DNA from: Bacteroidales bacterium
GTDB lineage: Bacteria > Bacteroidota > Bacteroidia > Bacteroidales > JAADGE01
Length of the DNA: 25,894 nt
Direction: 5' to 3'
NCBI GenBank assembly: GCA_029932445.1
Contig: JAOZQB010000012.1
Span: 1-25,894 of the forward strand
The first letter of the stretch is position 1, and each line of letters starts with the position of its first letter. Below the pieces are notes generated by a model. It saw only the letters and a program-made list of their open reading frames with translations. It made no database searches and had not been told where the DNA came from. Positions 13,751-21,354 of the stretch are shown piece by piece. The translations under genes and the position numbers were made by a program.

Positions 13751-13764
13751 ATGTATTTAAATTA

Positions 13765-13794
13765 AAAAATCCTTACTCAAAGGTAAGGATTTTT
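13765..13794 (-). terminator. Terminator after the lysozyme gene
   Basis: AAAAATCCTTAC (13765-13776) and GTAAGGATTTTT (13783-13794) form a perfect 12-bp stem around the loop TCAAAG, giving a U-run within and after the 3' arm on the minus strand. It begins 20 bases after the lysozyme stop. The loop and adjoining arm also spell TACCTTTG on the minus strand. Confidence 0.85.
13778..13785 (-). promoter_or_regulatory. Candidate -7 element within the lysozyme terminator hairpin
   Basis: TACCTTTG on the minus strand is an exact TAnnTTTG match that overlaps the loop and right arm of the 13765-13794 hairpin, 27 bases before the ATG of the dehydrogenase gene. No -33 TTG is found at the usual spacing. 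Confidence 0.42.
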
Positions 13795-13814
13795 CGTTGC
13801 TTATAAAACTATTT

Positions 13815-14423
13815 TTACATTTCTCGATTATACATTTCTATTTCCCACAAGCGTATTTTATAAATATATTCACTTCTTACGGGAACCCCGTTACTGTTTC
13901 TGTAATAGCACCATTTTTTTAATTCTTCATCAACCGGTTTATCGTTCAATACTTTTTTTCTGAACGTACTTTTAAGAAAGTTTCCGATTCCTTTCGCATA
14001 AATAAAATGAGCAACTACAATTTTTTTATAACCTTTAACATCTGTTTCTCTTTCAGCCGCTCTTACGGCTTTATCAAAGTCTTTTCTCAATAAATTCTCA
14101 GCTTGTTTTCGCGAAATTTGTTCCGGAAATTTTTCTCCCGGTTTAATTACATGCCCGTATCCGATTGTTTTAATTCCGGCGGCATCATAATATGCTTTTC
14201 CGCCTGCAAAACCTTCGTGATCTTTTATAAATTTAATCGCCTCTTTATAGCCTTTTTCAAATTGATACTTACTGATGTAATTTTTTTCTGCGTGACTGAC
14301 TTTTTTTTCTTTTACTACAGCTTTTGAAACCTCCGTTTTTGAAACAAATCCGCTTATAAACGTACTCGGTGCAAATAACATTCCGATTACCAAAAGTACT
14401 GAACTCCTCAAATATAATTTCAT
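13815..14423 (-). CDS. Exported phage-type lysozyme (GH24)
   Basis: Predicted to cleave the glycan strand of peptidoglycan. The 202 residues start with a signal peptide (about 1-26), then a Lys-rich linker and a GH24 domain from about residue 55. The catalytic set is visible in HEGFAGGKAYYDAAG and KTIGYGH: Glu, then Asp ten residues on, then Thr six further, one residue longer between Glu and Asp than T4 lysozyme. The C-terminal part (HFIYAKGIGNF...WCYYRNSNGVPV) fits the helical lobe. No holin or other phage gene is near, so it looks like a domesticated, exported enzyme for wall remodelling or attack on other bacteria (inference). It is monocistronic, with its own promoter and terminator. Confidence 0.88.
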   Translation of the reverse strand: MKLYLRSSVLLVIGMLFAPSTFISGFVSKTEVSKAVVKEKKVSHAEKNYISKYQFEKGYKEAIKFIKDHEGFAGGKAYYDAAGIKTIGYGHVIKPGEKFPEQISRKQAENLLRKDFDKAVRAAERETDVKGYKKIVVAHFIYAKGIGNFLKSTFRKKVLNDKPVDEELKKWCYYRNSNGVPVRSEYIYKIRLWEIEMYNREM

Positions 14424-14446
14424 TTAAATAATTTTCATTTAATAAT

Positions 14447-14476
14447 AAATCGGAAATTTTTATCATTTTCCGATTT
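14447..14476 (-). promoter_or_regulatory. Hairpin in the lysozyme 5' leader
   Basis: AAATCGGAAA (14447-14456) and TTTCCGATTT (14467-14476) form a perfect 10-bp stem with a 10-base loop. It ends 23 bases upstream of the lysozyme ATG, inside the roughly 130-base leader predicted from the promoter at 14591-14562. It could affect translation or act as an attenuator; no ligand-binding structure is evident. Confidence 0.55.
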
Positions 14477-14561
14477 TGGGTTTTTCCCTAAAAAAAACAT
14501 AATATTCAATATTTCAATATCTTACATAATATATTAATGTTTATTTTTTTTAAAACGGCGG

Positions 14562-14591
14562 CAAACATACTGCTTAATTTTTAAACTGCAA
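14562..14591 (-). promoter_or_regulatory. Promoter of the lysozyme gene, -33/-7 type
   Basis: On the minus strand TTG (14591-14589) is followed after 19 bases by TATGTTTG (14569-14562), matching both halves of the Bacteroidota promoter. Transcription from near 14555 would give a leader of about 130 bases. Confidence 0.6.
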
Positions 14592-14747
14592 GTTTTTTTA
14601 AAAAAAGTTTTCATAAATCAGGTCTATTTATATTCAGTAATTGCATTTTGATTTATATAATACTGTTTTTCAACTGTTTAACTCTAATATATATCGGGTG
14701 TTTATTTAAAAAGAAATCACAAAACATGTTCTTTAACACAAATAATA

Positions 14748-14778
14748 TTGTCTGAAAGGCTTATTTTTACGACATTTG
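14748..14778 (+). promoter_or_regulatory. Possible promoter of the PhoD-like gene
   Basis: TTG (14748-14750), a 20-base spacer and GACATTTG (14771-14778), which has one mismatch to TAnnTTTG. The resulting leader would be about 139 bases. Weak. Confidence 0.28.
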
Positions 14779-14923
14779 CATCGGTATTCTTAAAGTTATT
14801 AACATTTTAATAATTTTATTTTTTATCCGCAGAAGAAGAACACACTAAGTTTCTGTGTATAATATTGAATATCAGAATTTTTTACAATATATATAATTTA
14901 TTATTAACTTATAAAACTTTATA

Positions 14924-16249
14924 ATGAAACTTAGACCTTTTTTAATTATCGCTTTACTTTTTAGCTTTTTTCAGCTTTTTTCTCAAAAAAACATGCTACA
15001 ATCCGGACCTATGGTTGGTTATTCCGATATGTTTGAAGTGATGTTATGGGCACAGACAAAAAAGGAAGCAGCTGTCAAAATTATTTATTATAACTTAAAC
15101 GCTCCCGAAAAAAACCATACAACAAATACTGTTGTTACCAAAAAAGAAAATGCTTACACAGCACATCTGCTTGCCGATGAAGTTGAACCGGGACTTCTTT
15201 ATAATTACGATTTATACATTAATGATAAGAAAATCAGCTTTGATTATAAAACACAATTCCAAACTCAAAAACTGTGGAAGTGGCGAACCGATGCTCCTGA
15301 TTTCAGTTTTGCAACCGGCAGCGGTGCCTACATAAATGAGCCGGCATATGATCGTCCCGGAAAAGGATACGGCGGCGACTATCAAATTTATGAAAGCATT
15401 GCCGATAAAAAACCTGATTTTATGCTTTGGCTCGGTGATAACACCTATTTAAGAGAATCGGATTGGAATACTAAAACCGGTATTTTGCACAGATATACAA
15501 ATACGCGATCGACAAAAGAGATGCAAAAATTATTAGCAACGACACATAATTATGCAATATGGGACGATCACGATTTCGGACCCAATGACTCGGATAAAAG
15601 CTTTTGGAATAAAAACGAAACACTTTCAGGATTTAAATTATTTTGGGCAAATCCGTCATACGGTATTGCTGATACAAAAGGTGCAATTACATCTTTTAAT
15701 TGGGGAGATTGTGACTTCTTTTTATTGGATAACAGATATTATCGTGACCCTGACAAATTAATTTCAGACGACAAAACACAACTCGGTAAAAAACAAAAAG
15801 AATGGCTGAAAAATGCCTTAACATACAGCGACGCAAAATTCAAATTTATTGTTCTCGGCGGGCAATTTCTTACAACAGGAGGAGCATATGAAGTTTTTAC
15901 AAATTTCGGATATTCAAAAGAACGAACGGAAATTATCGAATTTATTTACAAACAAAATATTAAAAATGTTATTTTCCTGACCGGAGACAGGCATCATTCA
16001 GAAATCAGCGTTTTAAAAAACAGATACAAACCGACAATATACGATATTACGACTTCTCCGTTTACTTCACATCATGCTTCTGAAAATAAAGATGAAGTAA
16101 ACAGTTTAAGAATTAAAGGGTCTTTAATAAATCAAAGGAATTTCTCGGTATTATCAATTTCAGGAACAAATAATAAAAGAATTTTAAAAATCAATTTTTA
16201 CGATTCTGACGGAAAACCAATTTACAATTATGAAATAACACCGGAATAA
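14924..16249 (+). CDS. Exported PhoD-like metallophosphatase
   Basis: 441 residues with a signal peptide (about 1-20, ending QLFSQ), a short N-terminal Ig-like domain (about 25-115) and a PhoD-type metallophosphoesterase domain. Metal-site motifs are seen in order: FATGSGAYIN (129-138), DFMLWLGDNTY (with D172, N173), AIWDDHDFGPND (211-222) and TGDRHHSE near 355. PhoD-type enzymes cleave phosphomonoesters or phosphodiesters and usually use Ca and Fe; the substrate here is unknown. The protein ends with a short beta-rich tail, without a clear sorting domain. It has no phosphate-regulation neighbour; a shared terminator follows its stop directly. Confidence 0.92.
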   Translation: MKLRPFLIIALLFSFFQLFSQKNMLQSGPMVGYSDMFEVMLWAQTKKEAAVKIIYYNLNAPEKNHTTNTVVTKKENAYTAHLLADEVEPGLLYNYDLYINDKKISFDYKTQFQTQKLWKWRTDAPDFSFATGSGAYINEPAYDRPGKGYGGDYQIYESIADKKPDFMLWLGDNTYLRESDWNTKTGILHRYTNTRSTKEMQKLLATTHNYAIWDDHDFGPNDSDKSFWNKNETLSGFKLFWANPSYGIADTKGAITSFNWGDCDFFLLDNRYYRDPDKLISDDKTQLGKKQKEWLKNALTYSDAKFKFIVLGGQFLTTGGAYEVFTNFGYSKERTEIIEFIYKQNIKNVIFLTGDRHHSEISVLKNRYKPTIYDITTSPFTSHHASENKDEVNSLRIKGSLINQRNFSVLSISGTNNKRILKINFYDSDGKPIYNYEITPE

Positions 16250-16274
16250 AAAAAGGCGGATAGAATCCGCCTTT
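16248..16274 (-). terminator. Terminator between convergent phosphatase and OsmC genes
   Basis: AAAGGCGGAT (16252-16261) and ATCCGCCTTT (16265-16274) form a perfect 10-bp stem with a 3-base loop. The minus strand gives a seven-U run, serving osmC. The plus strand has only a short T-run, so termination of the phosphatase transcript may be weaker. Confidence 0.85.
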
Positions 16275-16298
16275 CATCTTAAAATAAAAATTAACAAT

Positions 16299-16730
16299 TT
16301 ATTTTATAATAATTTCCGATGTCATTTTCACTCCGGCTTTTCTGTAAACTTCACTAACACCACAATAGCGTTCTTCGGATAAATTAACCGCTTTTTCAAG
16401 TTTTTCCTTCGGCAATTCAATTCCGTCCTTTGCCGTAAAAATAAATTTAACATGCATAGACACATAATGTTTCGGATGTTCGGTTGTTAATTCACCTTCA
16501 ACTTCAACATTGAAATCCGTTAAATTATCGGAAACTTTCATTTTCTTTAAAATTGAAATAACATCCATTCCCGTACACCCGCCTAATGATGCCAGCATAA
16601 AAGGTTTCGGTTGAGGACCCCTGTTTTCTCCGCCAACGGCTTCGGTTGCATCAATCATTACTTTATGACCGTTTAAATCCCATTCAAAAGCCATATTTCC
16701 TTTCCAATTCGTTTTTATTATTTCACTCAT
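16299..16730 (-). CDS. OsmC/Ohr family protein
   Basis: 143 residues with the two redox-active cysteines of the family, C52 in ASLGGCTGMD and C123 in ERYCGVSEVYRKAG. OsmC/Ohr proteins reduce organic hydroperoxides with thiol reductants. The DATEAVGGENRGPQPKPF segment near the N-terminus is of the OsmC/YhfA type, not the Ohr type, so the substrate is uncertain. It is divergent from the Crp/Fnr-type gene; their candidate -7 elements, both TATTTTTG, lie 35 bp apart, so a shared control is possible. The shared terminator lies 25 bases downstream. Confidence 0.92.
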   Translation of the reverse strand: MSEIIKTNWKGNMAFEWDLNGHKVMIDATEAVGGENRGPQPKPFMLASLGGCTGMDVISILKKMKVSDNLTDFNVEVEGELTTEHPKHYVSMHVKFIFTAKDGIELPKEKLEKAVNLSEERYCGVSEVYRKAGVKMTSEIIIK

Positions 16731-16787
16731 ATTTTTCTTCTTTTAGTAGTATTTATTTATGTTTATATATTAATTTTTGAGAAAAAG

Positions 16788-16795
16788 CAAAAATA
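16788..16795 (-). promoter_or_regulatory. Candidate -7 element of the osmC-like gene
   Basis: TATTTTTG on the minus strand, an exact TAnnTTTG match, 57 bases upstream of the ATG. No -33 TTG is seen at the right spacing. Confidence 0.4.
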
Positions 16796-16830
16796 AAGAA
16801 AATAATAACCGGTAAAAATTTAAAATTCCT

Positions 16831-16838
16831 TATTTTTG
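16831..16838 (+). promoter_or_regulatory. Candidate -7 element of the Crp/Fnr-type gene
   Basis: TATTTTTG, an exact TAnnTTTG match, would start transcription near 16845, only about 10 bases before the ATG at 16855. It mirrors the element of the divergent gene at 16795-16788. Confidence 0.45.
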
Positions 16839-16854
16839 TACATTTTACATTTAT

Positions 16855-17553
16855 ATGGATAATAATAAATTAAATACATGCGAAACATGTTTTGTAAAGA
16901 ATGATTTGTTCCGCAAAATTACAAAAGATGAAATTGATATTTTATCATACATTAAAAATTGTAACACCTATGATAAAGGAGACATTATTTATAGTGAAGG
17001 AAGTCGAATATCCGGCGTTTATTGTCTGAATTCGGGCATTGTAAAGCACTATAAAACGGGTAATGACGGGAAAGAACAAATTATTCGTTTTTCAAAAGCC
17101 GGTGAATTATTCGGTTACCGATCAATATTATCTAATGAAGCTGCATGTACAACGGCTAAAGTTGTTGAAGAAAGTTCTGTTTGTATTATTCCCGCAGCTC
17201 ATTTTATAACTTTAATTAATACTAATTCAAATTTTGCAATGAGCATCATTAAGCTGTCTTGCAGGGAATTAGGTGACTCTAATCAATACATTTTAGATAT
17301 TGCTCAAAAAAATGTAAAAGAACGTTTAGCTGAAATATTATTGCTTTTGAACGAAAATTTCGGCATTAATAAAGACGGTGACTTAAACATTTTTCTTACA
17401 AGAGAAGAATTGGCAGGTCTTGTAGGAACAGCAACGGAATCTGTTATACGATTGCTGTCAGAATTCAAAAAAACCGGCCTTATTGAATTAAATAAAAGAA
17501 AAATTAAACTCTTAGATTTAAATAAATTAAAACATATTTCCCAAAGTTTCTAA
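16855..17553 (+). CDS. Crp/Fnr family transcriptional regulator
   Basis: 232 residues: a cyclic-nucleotide-binding-type beta barrel (about 20-120), a dimer helix (about 125-165) and a winged helix-turn-helix (about 180-225) with recognition segment TREELAGLVGTATESVIRLLSEF. There is an N-terminal C9-x2-C12 pair plus C36, C57, C98, C110 and C136. The pair recalls Fnr, but the third N-terminal Fnr cysteine is absent, and such CxxC pairs are common in Bacteroidota members of the family, so an iron-sulfur cluster is not proved. The cAMP-binding RxS signature is not evident. It is 22 bp upstream of the BCCP gene and probably heads that operon; it may also control the divergent osmC-like gene (inference). 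Confidence 0.93.
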   Translation: MDNNKLNTCETCFVKNDLFRKITKDEIDILSYIKNCNTYDKGDIIYSEGSRISGVYCLNSGIVKHYKTGNDGKEQIIRFSKAGELFGYRSILSNEAACTTAKVVEESSVCIIPAAHFITLINTNSNFAMSIIKLSCRELGDSNQYILDIAQKNVKERLAEILLLLNENFGINKDGDLNIFLTREELAGLVGTATESVIRLLSEFKKTGLIELNKRKIKLLDLNKLKHISQSF

Positions 17554-17575
17554 ATTTCCCCGAAAAAAACCACCT

Positions 17576-18082
17576 ATGATATTAGCCTCACTTAACGATA
17601 AAGATTATAAAATTGAATTCTCAGACAAAGAATATTCACAAGGGACAATAAATGATACAAATTTCTTCCTTGATATTATTAAAAACGGTCAAAACTCATA
17701 TCATATTCTATACAACAATAAATCCTTTAAGGTCAATATTCTTTCCGTTGATTCTGAAGAAAAAACTGTTTTACTGAAAATTAATAATACCTCTTATACC
17801 GTAAAATTAACAGAAGAAATTGATCTTTTATTAAAAAAAATGGGGATTAAAAATAAGACCAAACAACTTAAAAAAGAATTAAAAGCACCAATGCCCGGTT
17901 TAATTGTTAACATTCCCGTTAAAAAAGGTGATAAAATAAAACAAGGTGAAACATTACTTGTTCTTGAAGCCATGAAAATGGAAAATAATTTAAAAGCTGT
18001 TCACGATGTAACAATTAAAGATATTTCGGCAGAAAAAGGAAATTCTGTCGAAAAAAATGAAGTTTTAATTGTTTTTGAATAA
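17576..18082 (+). CDS. Biotin carboxyl carrier protein (orphan)
   Basis: 168 residues. The C-terminal domain (about 102-168) is a biotinyl domain with APMPGLI and the biotinylation motif EAMKMEN; the carrier lysine is K134. The preceding part (about 1-100) is a beta-rich segment and a Lys-rich linker, as in the carrier subunits of Bacteroidota acyl-CoA carboxylases and oxaloacetate or methylmalonyl-CoA decarboxylases. AMKM marks it as biotinyl, not lipoyl. No biotin carboxylase or carboxyltransferase gene is adjacent, so its partners are encoded elsewhere. Its TAA overlaps the ATG of the sensor gene by one base (TAATG), so the two are translationally coupled. Confidence 0.93.
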   Translation: MILASLNDKDYKIEFSDKEYSQGTINDTNFFLDIIKNGQNSYHILYNNKSFKVNILSVDSEEKTVLLKINNTSYTVKLTEEIDLLLKKMGIKNKTKQLKKELKAPMPGLIVNIPVKKGDKIKQGETLLVLEAMKMENNLKAVHDVTIKDISAEKGNSVEKNEVLIVFE

Positions 18083-21000
18083 TGAAATATACTTTATTAA
18101 GAAATATTCAAACCTTAACTCTTATTCTTTTCATTTCAGGCTATTCCTTTGCCCAAAATAAAGCTTTAAACATACATCATTATAAAATCAGTGACGGATT
18201 ATCTCAAAATTTCACAACCGATATATGCCAAGACAAATTAGGATATATTTGGGTGGGTACTCAAGACGGCTTAAATCGTTTTGACGGTTATGAATTTAAA
18301 ATTTATCGACAAAATCCGTCTGACAAACAATCGCTTTCGGATAATTATATTATTGATCTTTTTATTGCTCCGGACTCATTGCTTTGGATTGTTAATAATA
18401 ACGGGCTGGAGGTATATGACTATAAAACAGACAAATTTAAAAGTGTTTTAAAAAATAAACAAAGCAAAAACTCCACTTATTTAACAAATATTAAAGCTGT
18501 TACCTCAGACGACTCAGGAATTGTTTGGTTAAGAACCGTAGACGGAATCATCGAATATAATCCTAAAAAAAATGATTTTTTTGAATACAAACTTTATTCT
18601 GACGGAGATGCCGGCGGCGGTGTTTTTGAAATATACCAATTAGCTGACGATAATGAGAATTTGTGGACGGGTTCTTCAAACGGATTGGTAAAATTTAACA
18701 AACGTTCTAAAACTTTCACAAGCTATCAAATTGATAAAACCTCAAAAGCAGACAATGAAATTTATGCCGTTTTTTGTGAAAATAAAAATAAAATATGGGT
18801 GGGTTCTAAAAATAAACTTTATGTTTTTAATACAACAACAGAATCATTTAAAATCGTTAAATCAACAGTCAATTTTAATCAAATACAATCTGTTTTTGCA
18901 GATAAATCTCATACCGTAAGAGTCGGCACTTTAAACGGCTTTTATAACAGTACTTCAACCGGCGATTTTGAAAGGTTTAATCTTGAGGATTATATTTATG
19001 ACGAAATCGAAATCGGAAATGTTTCAAATATTTTTGAAGACCCGTCAAATATTATTTGGATATCAACAGATTTCGGGATTTTCAAAATAGATACAAAAAA
19101 AACAGATTTTAAGCTTTACAGAAAAGATAAAAATAATTCGGTGAATTTTTCGTCAAATACTGTTTATTCAATTTATCACGATATAAGAACTGATTTAATT
19201 TGGTTCGGAACGAGGGGTTTCGGTGTTAATTTATTTAACAGACAATCCGGAAAAGTTATTCATTATAACACAACAAACTCAAATCTGGTAAATAATAATA
19301 TTTATTGTATCGTTAAAGGATCAAAAGGAAATTTGTGGATGGGTACAAATGAAGGACCGACAATTTGGTCATTCAAAAAAAATCAATTTGTCAGTTTCTG
19401 TAAAAAAGTACAAAATATGTTCGATTCCGCTTTTAAAAATAACCGAATGTCTGATATTTTATATGACGGGGATATTATTTGGTTCTCAACTTTTAAAGGT
19501 CTTTATAAATATGAAAACGATACCCTAAAAAGTTATACAAAAAAAGATTTCGGCAACAGTATTGTTGATAACCAACTCTTTAAAACAATAAAAAGCAGTT
19601 CAGGGAAATATTGGATTGCTAGCTTATACGGTCTGAGTAAATTTGACGCAGAAACAGAAACTTTTACAAATTATACGCACGACAACAATAAAATCAGCAA
19701 TAACATCGTACCAACGGTTTTTGAAAGCTCAGATTCAACTATTTGGGTCGGTACGGGTACCGGTTTGAACAAATACATTCCCGAAAAAGATTCGTTTATT
19801 TATTACACTTCACAAAGTCACGGTTTCAGTAATGACTTCATTTATACAATCGTTGAAGATAATAATAAAAACCTGTGGATGAGCACAAACAGAGGAATTA
19901 TTAAATTTAATCCGTCTACTGAGGAAGTTACTAATTTTTCGTTGGAAGACAATCTCCAAGGCTATGAATATAATGTCGGAGCCGTTTACAAAGATGAAAA
20001 CAACGAACTTTTTTGGGGTGGTGTAAAAGGACTGAATTCATTGAAATTAAATGAAATTAAAAAAAACACTTATGCTCCGAAGCCTATTATTACTCATTTC
20101 TATAAACATACTAAAAACGGTATAGTTGAAATCTTTACAGGAAATAAAAAAACGATTAATCTTGAATACATTGAAAACAGTTTTGATATTCGTTTTGCCG
20201 TTCCTGAATACTCATATCCGTCAAAAAATCATTTTAAATACAGGATAAAAGAGTCCGATTCCGAATGGACAGACTTAGGAGCTAATAACTTTATTAACTT
20301 TTTTCAGCTTTCACCCGGCACATATACATTTCAGGTCATAGGTTCAAACAGTGAAAACAGTTGGAATATTGAACCGACTTCAATTCGTATTATCATCAGT
20401 ACTCCTTGGTGGCAAACAACCTCATCTTATATTATTTATATCTTAAGTTTCCTCCTGCTTATCGGCGGCGGATTTTTAATTTATAATAAAGAAATTCGAA
20501 AAGAAAATCGTATTTTACACGAGAAACAAATTGTTGCAAAAGAAGTTGAAAAACAAAAAGAACTGCTTGCAATTAAAAATAACAGCATTTCCGAAAGTAT
20601 GCGTTATGCTTCAGGAATTATCAATGCTTTATTACCTACAAAAGAGCAAATCAGAAAAATTATTCCGGATTCCTTCGTGCTTTTTATGTCAAAAGAGATT
20701 GTCAGCGGAGATTTCTACTGGGTAGAAGAGACTGAAGAAAAAATATTTATTGCAGCCGTTGATTGTACCGGTCACGGAGTCCCCGGAGCATTTATGTCCA
20801 TCATCGGATTAGATCTTTTAAGAAATATCACGGAAGCAGGAATTGACACACCGTCAAAAATTTTAGACCATTTAAACAGAGGCATATATTCCATGTTTCG
20901 TAATGAAGAACAAGGACATAAGTTAAAAGACGGGATGGATTTAAGCATCATCGCTATTCATAAATACAAAAATATTATTGAATTCGCAGGTGCTATGAAT

Positions 21001-21348
21001 CAAATGTATTATATTAGAGATGATAAAATTACGGAAATTAAAGGTGATCGTTTCTCAGTTTCTCCGATTAATTATTTATCATACGGTTCTTTTACAAATC
21101 ATGTTATAAATATTGAAGATAACGATATGATTTATCTTTTTTCCGATGGTTATGTTGATCAATTCGGAGGACCGGATGATAAAAAATTCAAATACAGACG
21201 CTTTCGGCATATGCTTTTAAATAATTACGAAAAACCTCTTGAAGAACAAAAAAAGATTCTTAAGCGTGTCATTAATACGTGGCGAGGAACCCTGGAGCAA
21301 GTTGATGATATTTTAGTTATCGGTATAAAGATACAAACCGACGATTAA
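18082..21348 (+). CDS. Membrane sensor: Reg_prop beta-propeller, Y_Y_Y domain, SpoIIE-type phosphatase
   Basis: 1088 residues. After a signal peptide (about 1-24) come many Reg_prop-like propeller blades (about 28-680; for example IWVGTQDGLNRFDGY, NLWTGSSNGLVKF, NLWMGTNEG), a Y_Y_Y domain (about 694-773), one transmembrane helix (783-801) and a coiled-coil linker (about 805-840). The C-terminal SpoIIE/PP2C domain (about 860-1085) has its metal-site aspartates in SGDFYW (D877), VDCTGHG (D894), DGMDLS (D953) and FSDGYVD (D1022). The exported half resembles that of hybrid two-component sensors, but the output is a serine/threonine phosphatase instead of a kinase or AraC domain. The likely logic is periplasmic ligand sensing and dephosphorylation of a cytoplasmic target, possibly an anti-sigma antagonist. 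No such partner is encoded nearby. Confidence 0.93.
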   Translation: MKYTLLRNIQTLTLILFISGYSFAQNKALNIHHYKISDGLSQNFTTDICQDKLGYIWVGTQDGLNRFDGYEFKIYRQNPSDKQSLSDNYIIDLFIAPDSLLWIVNNNGLEVYDYKTDKFKSVLKNKQSKNSTYLTNIKAVTSDDSGIVWLRTVDGIIEYNPKKNDFFEYKLYSDGDAGGGVFEIYQLADDNENLWTGSSNGLVKFNKRSKTFTSYQIDKTSKADNEIYAVFCENKNKIWVGSKNKLYVFNTTTESFKIVKSTVNFNQIQSVFADKSHTVRVGTLNGFYNSTSTGDFERFNLEDYIYDEIEIGNVSNIFEDPSNIIWISTDFGIFKIDTKKTDFKLYRKDKNNSVNFSSNTVYSIYHDIRTDLIWFGTRGFGVNLFNRQSGKVIHYNTTNSNLVNNNIYCIVKGSKGNLWMGTNEGPTIWSFKKNQFVSFCKKVQNMFDSAFKNNRMSDILYDGDIIWFSTFKGLYKYENDTLKSYTKKDFGNSIVDNQLFKTIKSSSGKYWIASLYGLSKFDAETETFTNYTHDNNKISNNIVPTVFESSDSTIWVGTGTGLNKYIPEKDSFIYYTSQSHGFSNDFIYTIVEDNNKNLWMSTNRGIIKFNPSTEEVTNFSLEDNLQGYEYNVGAVYKDENNELFWGGVKGLNSLKLNEIKKNTYAPKPIITHFYKHTKNGIVEIFTGNKKTINLEYIENSFDIRFAVPEYSYPSKNHFKYRIKESDSEWTDLGANNFINFFQLSPGTYTFQVIGSNSENSWNIEPTSIRIIISTPWWQTTSSYIIYILSFLLLIGGGFLIYNKEIRKENRILHEKQIVAKEVEKQKELLAIKNNSISESMRYASGIINALLPTKEQIRKIIPDSFVLFMSKEIVSGDFYWVEETEEKIFIAAVDCTGHGVPGAFMSIIGLDLLRNITEAGIDTPSKILDHLNRGIYSMFRNEEQGHKLKDGMDLSIIAIHKYKNIIEFAGAMNQMYYIRDDKITEIKGDRFSVSPINYLSYGSFTNHVINIEDNDMIYLFSDGYVDQFGGPDDKKFKYRRFRHMLLNNYEKPLEEQKKILKRVINTWRGTLEQVDDILVIGIKIQTDD

Positions 21349-21354
21349 TTTCGC

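Larger units (their letters stand above)
14424..14923. other. 500-bp intergenic region between lysozyme and phosphatase genes
   Basis: Very AT-rich, with no open frame of useful length on either strand. It holds the lysozyme promoter and a hairpin in its leader (minus strand) and a possible PhoD promoter (plus strand), described separately. I find no tRNA, riboswitch or known small-RNA structure. The middle, about 14595-14745, has nothing I can assign. Confidence 0.7.

Noticed and set aside
13815..14423. Lysozyme as a sign of a prophage
   Set aside because: No capsid, terminase, integrase, holin or att-like repeats are present on either side, and the protein has its own signal peptide.
16855..17553. 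Calling the regulator Fnr because of its cysteines
   Set aside because: Only C9 and C12 match the N-terminal Fnr pattern; the third N-terminal cysteine is missing, so an oxygen-sensing cluster cannot be claimed.
17576..18082. Lipoyl carrier instead of biotin carrier
   Set aside because: The modified-lysine motif is EAMKMEN, the biotinyl type; lipoyl domains usually have a DKA-type motif.
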